A program made the position numbers and the translations under genes. From Lentzea alba (GTDB taxonomy: Bacteria; Actinomycetota; Actinomycetes; Mycobacteriales; Pseudonocardiaceae): a stretch of DNA of 64,000 nt. The notes beneath the pieces were generated by a model. It saw only the letters and a list, made by a program, of their open reading frames with translations. It was not told the DNA's origin and did not search any database. Location: positions 62,001 through 126,000 of the forward strand of contig NZ_JAAMPJ010000011.1 in assembly GCF_011067745.1 (NCBI RefSeq), written 5' to 3'. Positions 24,933 through 33,249 of the stretch are shown piece after piece; position 1 is the stretch's first letter, and each line of letters begins with the position of its first letter.

Positions 24933-26447
24933 ATGCCCACCTATCTCTCGCCGGGCGTGTACGTCGAGGAGGTGGAGGCAGGTGCCCGCCCGATCGAGGG
25001 CGTCGGCACCGCCGTCGCCGCGTTCGTCGGGTTCGCGGCCAAGGGTGAGTACAACACCGCGACGCTGGTGTCGAACTGGGCGCAGTACACCGAGAAGTTC
25101 GGTGACTTCGCCGAGGGCTGCTACCTGCCGCTGGCCGTCTACGGCTACTTCCTCAACGGTGGCAACAACTGCTACGTCGTCCGCGTCGGCGGGTCGAAGT
25201 CCGCCGCCGCGCTGCCTGCCGGTCCGCAGGCCCAGCTGGGCGCGTATCGCGTCTCGGCGCGCGAGCTCGGCGCGGGTTCGCTCTCGGTCGAGGTCGGTGA
25301 CCCGGCGGGGGAGAACGCGCCGGACGACCGCTTCTCGTTGCTGGTCAAGGACAACGGCAAGGTCGTCGAGACGCACCAGGTCTCCGCCAAGCGCGGCAAG
25401 GAGAACGTCGTCACCGTCGTGAACACGGCCTCGAAGCTGATCACGATCGAAGAGGTCGCCGGAGCTTCGGTCGCGCGACCGGACAAGGCTTCCGTGGCGC
25501 TGCGCGAGGCCCCCGCGCCGCCTCCGGTGCCGCGCAAGGTCGTGGCGGACGACTACGTGGGCGACGTCGCCGACCGCACCGGCTTCGGTGGTCTGGAGGC
25601 GATCGACGAGGTCACGATGGTCGCGGTCCCCGACCTGATGAGCTCCTACCAGCGCGGGCTGATCACGCTGGAAGCCGTGAAGACCGTGCAGGCGGCGGTG
25701 ATCGCGCACTGCGAGCTCATGGGCGACCGCATGGCGATCCTGGACCCGCCACCGGAATTCTCGCCGGACGAGATGAAGAACTGGAAGCAGGTCGAGGCGG
25801 GCTACGACTCGAAGTACGCGACCCTCTACTACCCGTGGATCAAGGTCTACGATCCGTCCACTTCGGACAACATCTTCGTGCCGCCGTCAGGTCACATGGC
25901 AGGCGTGTGGGCGCGCACCGACGCGACCCGCGGCGTGCACAAGGCTCCCGCGAACGAGACCGTGCGCGGTGCGGTGGCGCTGCAGACCCAGCTCACCAAG
26001 GCCGAGCAGGAGCTGCTGAACCCGATCGGCGTGAACTGCATCCGGTCGTTCACCGGGCGCGGCATCCGCGTCTGGGGCGCGCGGACGTTGTCCTCCGACC
26101 CGGCCTGGCGCTACCTGAACGTCAGGCGGCTCTTCAACTACCTGGAAGAGTCCATTCTGGACGGAACGCAGTGGGTCGTCTTCGAGCCGAACGACGACGC
26201 CCTGTGGGCCAGGATCCGCCGCACCATCGCCGCGTTCCTGGTGATGGAGTGGCGAAAGGGCGCGCTGTTCGGCCTGACGCCGGACGAGGCGTTCTACGTC
26301 AAGTGCGACCGCGAGACCAACCCGGCCGAAGGCATCGACCTCGGCCAGGTCGTGTGCGAAGTCGGCATCGCGCCGGTGAAGCCCGCGGAGTTCGTCGTCT
26401 TCCGGCTCGCCCAGTTGCAGGGCGGCACCAGTCTGGTCAACGAGTAA
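24933..26447 (+). CDS. eCIS contractile sheath protein (phage tail sheath family)
   Basis: A 504-residue sheath subunit. It starts MPTYLSPGVYVEEVEAGARP, the hallmark of phage and eCIS sheath proteins, followed by IEGVGTAVAAFVGFAAKGE. The C-terminal domain has NPIGVNCIRSFTGRGIRVWG, YLNVRRLFNYLEESI and the conserved last strand. About residues 95-200 form the variable surface insertion. The ATG is preceded by GGGAGG. The protein forms the outer contracting tube that drives the inner tube. First gene of the structural operon. Only one sheath gene is present. Confidence 0.95.
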   Translation: MPTYLSPGVYVEEVEAGARPIEGVGTAVAAFVGFAAKGEYNTATLVSNWAQYTEKFGDFAEGCYLPLAVYGYFLNGGNNCYVVRVGGSKSAAALPAGPQAQLGAYRVSARELGAGSLSVEVGDPAGENAPDDRFSLLVKDNGKVVETHQVSAKRGKENVVTVVNTASKLITIEEVAGASVARPDKASVALREAPAPPPVPRKVVADDYVGDVADRTGFGGLEAIDEVTMVAVPDLMSSYQRGLITLEAVKTVQAAVIAHCELMGDRMAILDPPPEFSPDEMKNWKQVEAGYDSKYATLYYPWIKVYDPSTSDNIFVPPSGHMAGVWARTDATRGVHKAPANETVRGAVALQTQLTKAEQELLNPIGVNCIRSFTGRGIRVWGARTLSSDPAWRYLNVRRLFNYLEESILDGTQWVVFEPNDDALWARIRRTIAAFLVMEWRKGALFGLTPDEAFYVKCDRETNPAEGIDLGQVVCEVGIAPVKPAEFVVFRLAQLQGGTSLVNE

Positions 26448-26462
26448 AGGCGGTTCATCGAC

Positions 26463-26906
26463 ATGGCACTCCCCGATCTCGACACGTCGGTAGGCCACTC
26501 GTTCGGCCTGGAGGTCGACGGCATCACGATCAAGCAGATCTCCGAGGTGACCGGCCTGAAGATGGAGCAGGACGTCATCGAGCTCAAGCAGAACATGGCC
26601 GACGGCAAGTACGTCATCAAGAAGCTGCCCGGCCGCCAGAAGGCGGGCGAGGTCGTCTTCACCCGCGGCCTGACGGGCGACAACTCGTTCGAGAAGTGGG
26701 TGAAGGACTCCCGCTTCGGCAAGATGGGCGCCGCCCGCAAGAACGGCGTGGTCGTCGTCTACGACTACGAAGGCTCCGCGATCAAGCGCTACAAGATCAT
26801 GCGCTGCTGGCCGAAGGCGTTGGAGATCGGCTCGTTGAAGGCCGGCGACACCTCCGTGCTGACCGAGAAGCTCACGGTCACCTACGAGGAGATGGAAGTC
26901 GAGTGA
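26463..26906 (+). CDS. eCIS inner tube protein 1 (gp19/Hcp-like)
   Basis: A 147-residue tube subunit: SFGLEVDGITIKQISEVTGL at the start, KKLPGRQKAGEVVFTRGLTG in the middle and LTVTYEEMEVE at the end are typical of the T4 gp19-like family. Hexameric rings of it form the tube that is propelled through the target envelope. It follows the sheath by 15 nt and overlaps the next gene. A second, more divergent tube gene lies at 30029-30457; the one closest to the sheath is usually the main tube subunit. Confidence 0.95.
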   Translation: MALPDLDTSVGHSFGLEVDGITIKQISEVTGLKMEQDVIELKQNMADGKYVIKKLPGRQKAGEVVFTRGLTGDNSFEKWVKDSRFGKMGAARKNGVVVVYDYEGSAIKRYKIMRCWPKALEIGSLKAGDTSVLTEKLTVTYEEMEVE

Positions 26907-27298
26907 AGCGGGCTGCTGCTGTCGTTTCGATGCAGACGGAGTTCGCGTTCGAGCTTCCGCGCGGTTACGTGGACGACTCCGGCGTGGTGCACAAGTCCGG
27001 GGTGATGCGTCTGGCCACGGCACGCGACGAGCTGATCCCGTTGCGGGACGACCGCGTTCGCGAGAACGCGGCGTTCCTGACGGTGGTGCTGCTCGGGCGA
27101 GTGGTGGTGCGGATCGGTTCGGTCACCGACGTGCACGCCGGGATCATCGAGAACCTGTTCGCCTCGGACCTGGCTTTCCTGCAGGACATGTACCGCCGCA
27201 TCAACAGCGAGGGGCACACGCGCTCGGCGGTGCTGTGTCCCTCCTGCGGGCACGGGTTCGAGGTCGACATCTCAGGTGGGCGCCTGGGGGAATCGTGA
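26903..27298 (+). CDS. eCIS phage-tail assembly-type protein with C-terminal zinc ribbon half-site
   Basis: A 131-residue protein of the kind often annotated as phage tail assembly protein, encoded just after the tube in actinobacterial eCIS loci. It has TEFAFELPRGYVDDSG, VMRLATARDELIPLRD and AAFLTVVLLGRVVVRIG, then a C-terminal VLCPSCGHGFEVD containing a CxxC knuckle. The position fits a chaperone or assembly factor, but this is by analogy. The GTG start overlaps the tube stop (GTGA); an ATG at 26930 (MQTEFAF) is the likely alternative and may be the family start. It overlaps the next gene by 4 nt. Confidence 0.78.
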   Translation: MKRAAAVVSMQTEFAFELPRGYVDDSGVVHKSGVMRLATARDELIPLRDDRVRENAAFLTVVLLGRVVVRIGSVTDVHAGIIENLFASDLAFLQDMYRRINSEGHTRSAVLCPSCGHGFEVDISGGRLGES

Positions 27299-27465
27299 CG
27301 TACGCGCCGGACCGGCTGTACTCGGAGGTCGCGTACGTCGCCTACCACTTCCACTGGTCGCTGGAGTCCATTTTGGACCTGGAGCACCCCGAGCGGCTGC
27401 GGTACGTGGAGGAGATCGGCCGCATCAACACGCGGATCTCGGCTGGTTCTGGTTCGGGGAGGTGA
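27295..27465 (+). CDS. DUF6760 small eCIS protein, 56 aa
   Basis: A short protein, TYAPDRLYSEVAYVAYHFHW followed by SLESILDLEHPERLRYVEEI, matching the DUF6760 family found only in phage-tail-like loci of actinobacteria and related groups. It looks like a small helical adaptor; its role is unknown, though the tail-assembly context suggests a gpG/gpGT-like partner of the preceding protein. The GTG start overlaps the previous stop by 4 nt and the next gene begins 6 nt after its stop. Confidence 0.8.
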   Translation: MTYAPDRLYSEVAYVAYHFHWSLESILDLEHPERLRYVEEIGRINTRISAGSGSGR

Positions 27466-27471
27466 CTTGTC

Positions 27472-30018
27472 GTGTGGCCCTTTCGACGGCGTTCTGCTCC
27501 TTTGCCCGTGGTCCGGGCCGACTGGCGGACGTTGCCGCCCCTGCAGCGGGTCGTCTCGCCGCATCCGCTGATCAACCCGGTGTCGTCCTTCTCGTCGCGG
27601 CTGACGTCGTGGCAGAACCCGTCGTTCCTGGCGCCCTTGGCCCACGCCGTGGGCCCGGCCGAGCCGTCCGGCTCGATCTCGGACGTGGCTGCTCCTGCTG
27701 CCGCGGAACCTTCGGGCTGGACTCCGGTGTGGAAGTCCGAACCTGCCGCGGTGCCGGTGGTTTCGCGGCTGGCGGTGGACAGCGCGCCCGCGGTTTCGCC
27801 AGGTCACGTTGAGGTTGCACCTGAACCGCGGCCGGAACCCGTGCAGGAACCCGCATTGCCGGAACTTGTGACCGAGACCGCGAACGAGACCGGGCCGGCG
27901 GCGGCGGTGCAGCGCTCGGTGCCGGAAGAGCCGCCTCGCCCGGCCCGGCCGCGGAGGCTGGGCCTCGGTGAGCCGATCTCGCCGGTCGTGCAGCGATCTG
28001 TTGTGCCGTCCGCGCCGGAACCGCCCTCCGCCACCCGAGTGTCTGCCCAGAACGAGCCGGGAACCGAACACGTGGTGCACAGCCCGGAGGAGTCTGGTGA
28101 CTCGGCGTCGGCCCCGATACTGGGCCTCGCCGAGCAGGTGCCGGCAGGGCCTCAGCAGTCCGCCGAATTCCACGAGGACACGCCGGAGCGAGCTGTCGGG
28201 CCGGTGGTGCAGCGCCTGGCCGATGTTCGCCCGAGCACTGCTGAACCCGTCCGAGGCACCGCAACGCCAGCGGTGCAGCGAACCGCGCAGGGGCCGTCCG
28301 AGGTTGCTCGGAGTGCGGATGCGCCGACACTGCAGCGCGCGCCTGACGTCCGCCAGACCGGACCCGTCGAAGGGGCTGGGTCGCCGACCGTGCAGCGGAC
28401 CGAGCTGGGTCCGTCGGTGGTCGGCGAGGTGGGCAGTTCTGCGGATCGGCCCACGTTGCAGCGTGCGGCTGATGTTCGTCAGGGTGGCAGCGTCCCCAGG
28501 CCGGTTGAGAGTGCTGTGTCGGCGACGGTGCAGGGGCCCGAGCTGGGGCCGGATGTGCCGACGTTGCAGCGCGCGTCTGACGTTCGTCAGACCGGCATCG
28601 GTCCCGGACTGGTCGGCGGTGCTGTGTCGCCTGCGGTGCGGCGGACCGAGCAGGGGCAATCCTTGGTTGCTCGGAGTGTGGATGCGCCGACCTTGCAGCG
28701 TGCGGCTGACGTCCGCGAGACCGGCGCTGTCCCCGGCTCCGTCGAGGGTGCTGTGTCGGCGACGGTTGCTCGGAGTGCGGATGTGCCGACGTTGCAGCGT
28801 GCGGTTGATGTCCGCGAGACCGGCGCTGTCCCCGGCTCCGTCGAGGGTGCTGTGTCGGCGACGGTTGCTCGGAGTGCGGATGTGCCGACGTTGCAGCAAG
28901 CCGACATCCGTCAAAGCAGCGTCACTCCCGAACCCGCCCGCGATGTCGCGTCCTCGACGGTGCAGCGGGCAGCAGAACAACCGGCTGATGTCCGCCAGAC
29001 CGGCCCCATCCCCGGACCTGTCGGCGGTGCCGTGCCGCCGATCGTGCAGCGGACCGAGTCGGGCCCGCGCTCGGCTGCTCGGAGTGCGGACGCGCCGACG
29101 CTGCAGCGCACGGCTGACATCCTCCAGACCAGCACCGCCCCCGGACCCGCGTCACCGATGGTGCAGCGGGCCGAGGCGAACGCGCCGACACTGCAGCGAG
29201 CAGTGGATCACCCGGTGGACGTCCGCCGGCTCGGCCCGATCCCCGGACCCGCCGAGGGTGCCGTGGCGTCAACGGTGCAGCGGACCGAGTCGGACCCGCC
29301 CTCGACTGCGTGGAGTGCGGATGCGCCGACGTTGCAGCGCATGCCTGACATCCTCCAGACCGGTGCCGTCCCCGGACCCGCGTCACCGATGGTGCAGCGG
29401 GCCGAGGCGGATGCACCAACGCTGCAGCGAGCAGTGGACCACCCGGTCAATGGTGGCCAGAACAGCCCCGGAACCGCCGCACTTCCGACGGTTCAGCGCC
29501 TCTCCACGGTGAACCACACTCCAGCCTCCCCGAACACCCGGATTGGGGATCCGCCCACGTTGCCACAGGCCAGTTCCCCAGTGGTGCAACGGCTTGTCGG
29601 CACCGCGCCCGCCCTGCCGGTCCTCACCCACCCCGAACCAACCGGCGCCCCAACAGCAACCACGACACTCGCCTTGCCCCGGACAGACTTCGCCGAGCCG
29701 GTCGCACAGCGGTTCGCAGGTACCAGCCCGCCGGCCGTCCAACGGGCAACACCTCCAGCGCTGCCGGTCGTCGCCACTCCCGAACCCCCGGCGCCCGAAC
29801 TCGTCCAGCGGATCGTGGAAGTCCAGCGAGTCGAAGCACCCCAGCCCGAACCGTCCCAGCCCGAACCACCCCAGCCCGAAAAGGCTCAGCCCGCCGCGGC
29901 ACCGTCGGCGCAGAACCCCGAGGAACTGCTCCGCAAGTTGTACGACCCCCTGCTGCGCCGGCTCAAGGCCGATCTGTGGCTCGACCGCGAGCGTCGTGGG
30001 GCGCTCACCGACCTGTGA
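27472..30018 (+). CDS. 848-aa proline-rich Val/Leu-Gln-Arg repeat protein of the eCIS operon
   Basis: I cannot assign an enzymatic function. The first 60 residues (WPFRRRSAPLPVVRADWRTL, then LTSWQNPSFLAPLAHAV) and the last 45 (NPEELLRKLYDPLLRRLKAD, LDRERRGALTDL) are conserved-looking ends. Between them is a long low-complexity region rich in Pro, Ala, Val and Thr with about 26 VQR/LQR/AQR motifs, mostly spaced 15-25 residues apart, e.g. PTLQRAADVRQ and PTVQRTE. A 33-residue unit is duplicated exactly. There is no signal peptide. Its place between tube genes and its length make it a candidate length ruler, surface decoration or cargo adaptor; none is shown. Confidence 0.75.
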   Translation: MWPFRRRSAPLPVVRADWRTLPPLQRVVSPHPLINPVSSFSSRLTSWQNPSFLAPLAHAVGPAEPSGSISDVAAPAAAEPSGWTPVWKSEPAAVPVVSRLAVDSAPAVSPGHVEVAPEPRPEPVQEPALPELVTETANETGPAAAVQRSVPEEPPRPARPRRLGLGEPISPVVQRSVVPSAPEPPSATRVSAQNEPGTEHVVHSPEESGDSASAPILGLAEQVPAGPQQSAEFHEDTPERAVGPVVQRLADVRPSTAEPVRGTATPAVQRTAQGPSEVARSADAPTLQRAPDVRQTGPVEGAGSPTVQRTELGPSVVGEVGSSADRPTLQRAADVRQGGSVPRPVESAVSATVQGPELGPDVPTLQRASDVRQTGIGPGLVGGAVSPAVRRTEQGQSLVARSVDAPTLQRAADVRETGAVPGSVEGAVSATVARSADVPTLQRAVDVRETGAVPGSVEGAVSATVARSADVPTLQQADIRQSSVTPEPARDVASSTVQRAAEQPADVRQTGPIPGPVGGAVPPIVQRTESGPRSAARSADAPTLQRTADILQTSTAPGPASPMVQRAEANAPTLQRAVDHPVDVRRLGPIPGPAEGAVASTVQRTESDPPSTAWSADAPTLQRMPDILQTGAVPGPASPMVQRAEADAPTLQRAVDHPVNGGQNSPGTAALPTVQRLSTVNHTPASPNTRIGDPPTLPQASSPVVQRLVGTAPALPVLTHPEPTGAPTATTTLALPRTDFAEPVAQRFAGTSPPAVQRATPPALPVVATPEPPAPELVQRIVEVQRVEAPQPEPSQPEPPQPEKAQPAAAPSAQNPEELLRKLYDPLLRRLKADLWLDRERRGALTDL
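28711..28908 (+). repeat. recent 99-bp tandem duplication inside the QR-repeat gene
   Basis: Two 99-bp units (28711-28809 and 28810-28908) are identical over their first 88 bases or so and differ only near the junction, where the first unit ends in LQRAVD and the second in LQQADI. Each unit encodes 33 residues beginning DVRETGAVPGSVEGAVSATV. The in-frame period shows that the repeat array expands by slippage or recombination. Confidence 0.85.
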
Positions 30019-30028
30019 GGACAACGCC

Positions 30029-30457
30029 ATGACCGCACCAGAGGAAGCCGTCGCCGTCTGCTTCAGCGTGCAGGTGGACAAGGACGACCTGGGGTCGTTC
30101 AACAGCTGTGAGGGGCTCGGGTGCGAGTTCGTCATCGAGCAGCGGGAAGAGGGCGGCAACAACGGGATGGTCTGGCAGCTGCCGACGCGCATCAAGTATC
30201 CCAACGTCAAGCTCACCCGGCCGGTCACCAGGGACAGCCAGAAGATCACGAAGTGGATCGCCGGCATGGCGTCGGGCGTCAAGCGGCGGACGGCCGTCAT
30301 CGAGGCGAAGACGCTGGAGGGCAAGACGATCGCCAGCTGGTCGCTGAGCGAGGTCATCCCGGTCAGGTGGACCGGGCCGCAGTTGAGCGCGGAGCAGACC
30401 AAGGTCGCCACGGAGACGCTCGAGCTGGCGCACCACGGGTTCTTGGACGCGCGATGA
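30029..30457 (+). CDS. eCIS inner tube protein 2 (gp19-like)
   Basis: A 142-residue paralogue of the tube family: VAVCFSVQVDKDDLGSFNSC, EGLGCEFVIEQREEGGNNG, LTRPVTRDSQKITKWIAGM and a closing ETLELAHHGFLDA. Afp and PVC particles likewise encode a second tube protein that sits between the main tube and the baseplate spike, as an adaptor ring (known for Afp5/Pvc5). Its location just before the LysM and spike genes fits that role. It begins 10 nt after the QR-repeat gene and overlaps the LysM gene by 4 nt. Confidence 0.92.
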   Translation: MTAPEEAVAVCFSVQVDKDDLGSFNSCEGLGCEFVIEQREEGGNNGMVWQLPTRIKYPNVKLTRPVTRDSQKITKWIAGMASGVKRRTAVIEAKTLEGKTIASWSLSEVIPVRWTGPQLSAEQTKVATETLELAHHGFLDAR

Positions 30458-31188
30458 CCATCACGTTCACGAGCGCGGGGCCCGCGACGACGTCCAAGAA
30501 GATGGTGCACGCGATCCTGGTGGTGCACGAGCCGCCGAAGCGCGGCAGCGTGCAGAAGCCGGGTGCGTGGATCGCCGACATCGAGTTCCAGTTCAACCCC
30601 AAGGAGTTGACGCTCGCCAAGAACGCCAAGTGGCAGCGGCAGACGCAGCCCAACGCGGCCAAGGCCGGCGTGCCGGAGTTCAAGGGCGCCGAACCCGCGA
30701 AGCTGAGTCTGGAGATCTTCCTCGACTCCACCAAGGACATGGGCGACTCGACCGTCAAGATGGTCGAGCAGCTGTTCAAGCTCACCGTGCCCACGAAGGA
30801 CAGCCGCACGGACGGCAAGGGCAGCCCGCCCTGGGTCATCTTCCAGTGGGGCACCACGAAGGGCTTCCCGAGCTACGTCTCCAGCGTCACGGCCAAGTAC
30901 ACGCTCTTCACCCCCGGCGGCATGCCGGTGCGGGCGGTGTGCACGGTCAACCTCGAAGAGGTCAGCGGTGAACCGGGCGGGCAGAACCCGACCAGCGGCG
31001 CGCTCGCGGCCAGGGACGTGCACGTCCTCACCGCCGGCGACTCGCTGCAGAGCCTGGCGTACCAGGCGTACGGCAATCCGGAGCTGTGGCGCCACATCGC
31101 CGAGGCCAACGGCATCGACGACCCGATGCGGCTCAAGCTCGGCACGACGGTCCTCGTTCCGGCGTTGGAGGAGATCCAGCATGGCTAA
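30454..31188 (+). CDS. eCIS LysM-domain baseplate protein (Afp7-like)
   Basis: A 244-residue protein. The N-terminal part, ADIEFQFNPKELTLAKNAKW and FSYV-like strands in WVIFQWGTTKGFPSYVSSV, resembles the gp53/Afp7 baseplate hub cap; the C-terminal 55 residues are a LysM domain (HVLTAGDSLQSLAYQAYGNP, then LWRHIAEANGIDDP). In Afp this protein locks the second tube ring to the spike. LysM may bind peptidoglycan or act only structurally. The gene overlaps tube 2 by 4 nt and the spike gene by 8 nt. Confidence 0.92.
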   Translation: MTITFTSAGPATTSKKMVHAILVVHEPPKRGSVQKPGAWIADIEFQFNPKELTLAKNAKWQRQTQPNAAKAGVPEFKGAEPAKLSLEIFLDSTKDMGDSTVKMVEQLFKLTVPTKDSRTDGKGSPPWVIFQWGTTKGFPSYVSSVTAKYTLFTPGGMPVRAVCTVNLEEVSGEPGGQNPTSGALAARDVHVLTAGDSLQSLAYQAYGNPELWRHIAEANGIDDPMRLKLGTTVLVPALEEIQHG

Positions 31189-32950
31189 CGAGAGCTTCGC
31201 CAACAACCTGGTCGTCGAGGTCGAGGGCCGGCCGTTGCCCGCGGACGTCAAGCTGCTGTTGACCTACGCGTACGTCGACGACAGCCGGAACCTGCCGGAC
31301 ATGTTCGTGCTGCGGTTCCGCGACCCCGGCCACGTCGTGCTCGCCAAGGGCGGCTTCAAGATCGGTGCGAAGGCCGCGCTCAAGGTGCAGACGGCCGACC
31401 CCGGCGGGCCGAAGTCGTTGATGAGCGGCGAGATCACGGCGGTCGGCGTCGAGCTGGACGGGCAGGGCACGTTCACCGAGGTCAGAGGGTACGACGAGGC
31501 GCACCGGCTGTTCCGCGGCACGCGGGTCGCGGTCTACCCGAACATGACGGTCAGCGACGTCGTCAGGAAGGTCGCCGAACGCGCGAAGATCAAGCCCGGC
31601 GAGATCGACAACGTGCCGGGCTTCGGCGGCCGGCCGGACACGCAGCTCAGCCAGGACAACGTCAGCGACTGGGAGTTCCTCAGCCGCCTGGCCAGAACCG
31701 TCGGCGCGCAGATCGCCGTCCGCGAGGGCAAGCTCGACTTCAAGCTGCCCGAACCACCGGCGGCCGCGCCGAAACCCAACGCCAAGGCCAAGTCGAACCC
31801 GCTCGTCCTCGAGATGCACAGCACGCTCGTGGCGCTGCGGGCCGGCATCACCACCGCCGGCCAGGTGCCCGAGGTGCAGGTCAGGGGCTGGGACTTCGAG
31901 AACAAGCAGGAGGTCGTCGCGACCGCCACCCCGAACACCGCGGGAGTCGAGGTGGCGCAGGCGAACCCGGTGGAGCTCGCGGGCAAGTTCAAGGCCCCGC
32001 CCCACCTCGAAACCGGCCTGCCCTACCGGACGCACGCCGAGGCCAAGACCGCGGCGGAAGCGATCGCGGCACAGCTCGGTGGCTCCTGCGCCGAGCTCAC
32101 CGGGGTGGCGAAGGGAAATCCGGAGCTCAAGGCGGGCGTGGCGGTGGCGCTGGCCAACGTCGGTGAGCCGTTCCAGGGCAAGTACACGCTGACCAGCACC
32201 CGGCACCTGTTCGCCGAGCACACCGGCTACACCACCGAGTTCACCGTGTCCGGCAGGCAGGAACGCTCGCTCTACGGGCTGGTCCACGGCACCACGGCCA
32301 AGCCGCTCAACGGACTCGTCCCCGCGATCGTCACGAACGCCAAGGACCCGCTGCAACTCGGCCGGGTCCAGGTGAAGTTCCCGTGGCTCGCCAACGACTT
32401 CACCAGCGTCTGGGCCAGAACGGTGCAACCGGGCGCCGGGGCGAATCGCGGCACGGTGATCCTCCCCGAGGTCGGCGACGAGGTGCTGGTCGGCTTCGAG
32501 CACGGCGAGTTCGACGCGCCTTACGTGCTCGGCGGCCTCTACAACGGCAAGGACAAGCCGCCGAAGCTGACCAAACCGCCGGTCGACGGCGCCAGCGGCG
32601 AGATCGCGGCCAGGGGGTTCGTGAGCCGCAAGGGCCACAAGGTCGAGTTCGTCGAGGACGACGGCATCGTGATCTCCAGCGGTGACGGGAAGTTCGTGGT
32701 CAAGCTCGACCAGAAGTCGCAGAACGTCGAGATCACCAGCGGCAAGACCATCAACGTCAAGGCGCAGAACGGCATCACCGTCGACGCCGGCACCGGGCCG
32801 CTGGAGCTCAAGGGCCAGAAGGTGACCGTCAAGGCGCAGACCGAGCTCAAGGCGGAAGGCGCGCAGGTCAAGATCGCCGGCCAGGCGCAGACCGAGGTGA
32901 CCTCCAGCGGTGTCCTCACCGTCAAGGGTTCCATCGTCAAGATCAACTGA
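31181..32950 (+). CDS. eCIS central spike, gp27-gp5 (VgrG-like) fusion
   Basis: A 589-residue spike protein (Afp8/Pvc8-like). Residues 1-370 correspond to the gp27/late control D domain (ELDGQGTFTEVRGYDEAHRL, VRKVAERAKIKPGEI, DNVSDWEFLSRLARTVGAQI). Residues 385-470 are the gp5 OB-fold (GRVQVKFPWLANDF, WARTVQPGAGANRG, PEVGDEVLVGFEHGEFDAPY). Residues 500-589 form a repetitive beta-helix needle (VEITSGKTINVKAQNG ... VKGSIVKIN). No extra C-terminal effector domain is fused. Trimers form the membrane-piercing spike. It is coupled to the LysM gene. Confidence 0.94.
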   Translation: MANESFANNLVVEVEGRPLPADVKLLLTYAYVDDSRNLPDMFVLRFRDPGHVVLAKGGFKIGAKAALKVQTADPGGPKSLMSGEITAVGVELDGQGTFTEVRGYDEAHRLFRGTRVAVYPNMTVSDVVRKVAERAKIKPGEIDNVPGFGGRPDTQLSQDNVSDWEFLSRLARTVGAQIAVREGKLDFKLPEPPAAAPKPNAKAKSNPLVLEMHSTLVALRAGITTAGQVPEVQVRGWDFENKQEVVATATPNTAGVEVAQANPVELAGKFKAPPHLETGLPYRTHAEAKTAAEAIAAQLGGSCAELTGVAKGNPELKAGVAVALANVGEPFQGKYTLTSTRHLFAEHTGYTTEFTVSGRQERSLYGLVHGTTAKPLNGLVPAIVTNAKDPLQLGRVQVKFPWLANDFTSVWARTVQPGAGANRGTVILPEVGDEVLVGFEHGEFDAPYVLGGLYNGKDKPPKLTKPPVDGASGEIAARGFVSRKGHKVEFVEDDGIVISSGDGKFVVKLDQKSQNVEITSGKTINVKAQNGITVDAGTGPLELKGQKVTVKAQTELKAEGAQVKIAGQAQTEVTSSGVLTVKGSIVKIN

Positions 32951-32960
32951 GGAAGCACAC

Positions 32961-33245
32961 ATGCCACCCGCAGCCAGAGTCGGAGACATGACCGGGCACC
33001 CCGGCGTCGTCATGCCGCCCGGTGTCCCGACCGTGCTCATCGGCGGACTGCCCGCGGCGACGGTCGGGAACATGCACACGTGCTCGTTCCCGCCGCCCGC
33101 CGTGCACCCGCCCACGCCGATCATCCCGCCGGGCTGCCCGACGGTGCTGATCGGCGGCAAGCCCGCGGCCCGCGTGGGCGACATGAGCGGCTGCGGCGCG
33201 CCGATCCTCCCGCCGGGGTGTCCGACCGTCCTGATCGGAGGGTGA
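32961..33245 (+). CDS. eCIS PAAR-repeat spike tip protein
   Basis: A 94-residue PAAR protein with three repeats of the form PPGxPTVLIGGxPAAxVGDM. Histidines and cysteines that could hold a metal ion at the cone tip are present (GHPG, HTCSFPP, SGCG). It sharpens the spike needle. It carries no toxin extension, so in this system cargo is more likely carried in the tube or sheath lumen than on the tip. Ten nt separate it from the spike gene; gp25 follows 4 nt later. Confidence 0.94.
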   Translation: MPPAARVGDMTGHPGVVMPPGVPTVLIGGLPAATVGNMHTCSFPPPAVHPPTPIIPPGCPTVLIGGKPAARVGDMSGCGAPILPPGCPTVLIGG

Positions 33246-33249
33246 ACCG

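Noticed and set aside
26965..28980. 671-residue minus-strand ORF with repeated RRHIRTPSNRRRHST-like units
   Set aside because: The repeats are just the reverse complement of the QR-repeat gene; the ORF crosses several overlapping plus-strand eCIS genes and has no ribosome site.
28270..29470. Possible CRISPR-like array (regular repeats)
   Set aside because: Units vary in length and sequence, keep the reading frame and encode xQR motifs; there are no constant repeats with unique spacers and no cas genes.
31133..33184. 683-residue minus-strand ORF opposite the spike gene
   Set aside because: Shadow of the gp27-gp5 spike and PAAR genes; composition is dominated by Leu, Arg, Gly, Val and Asp, with no domain.
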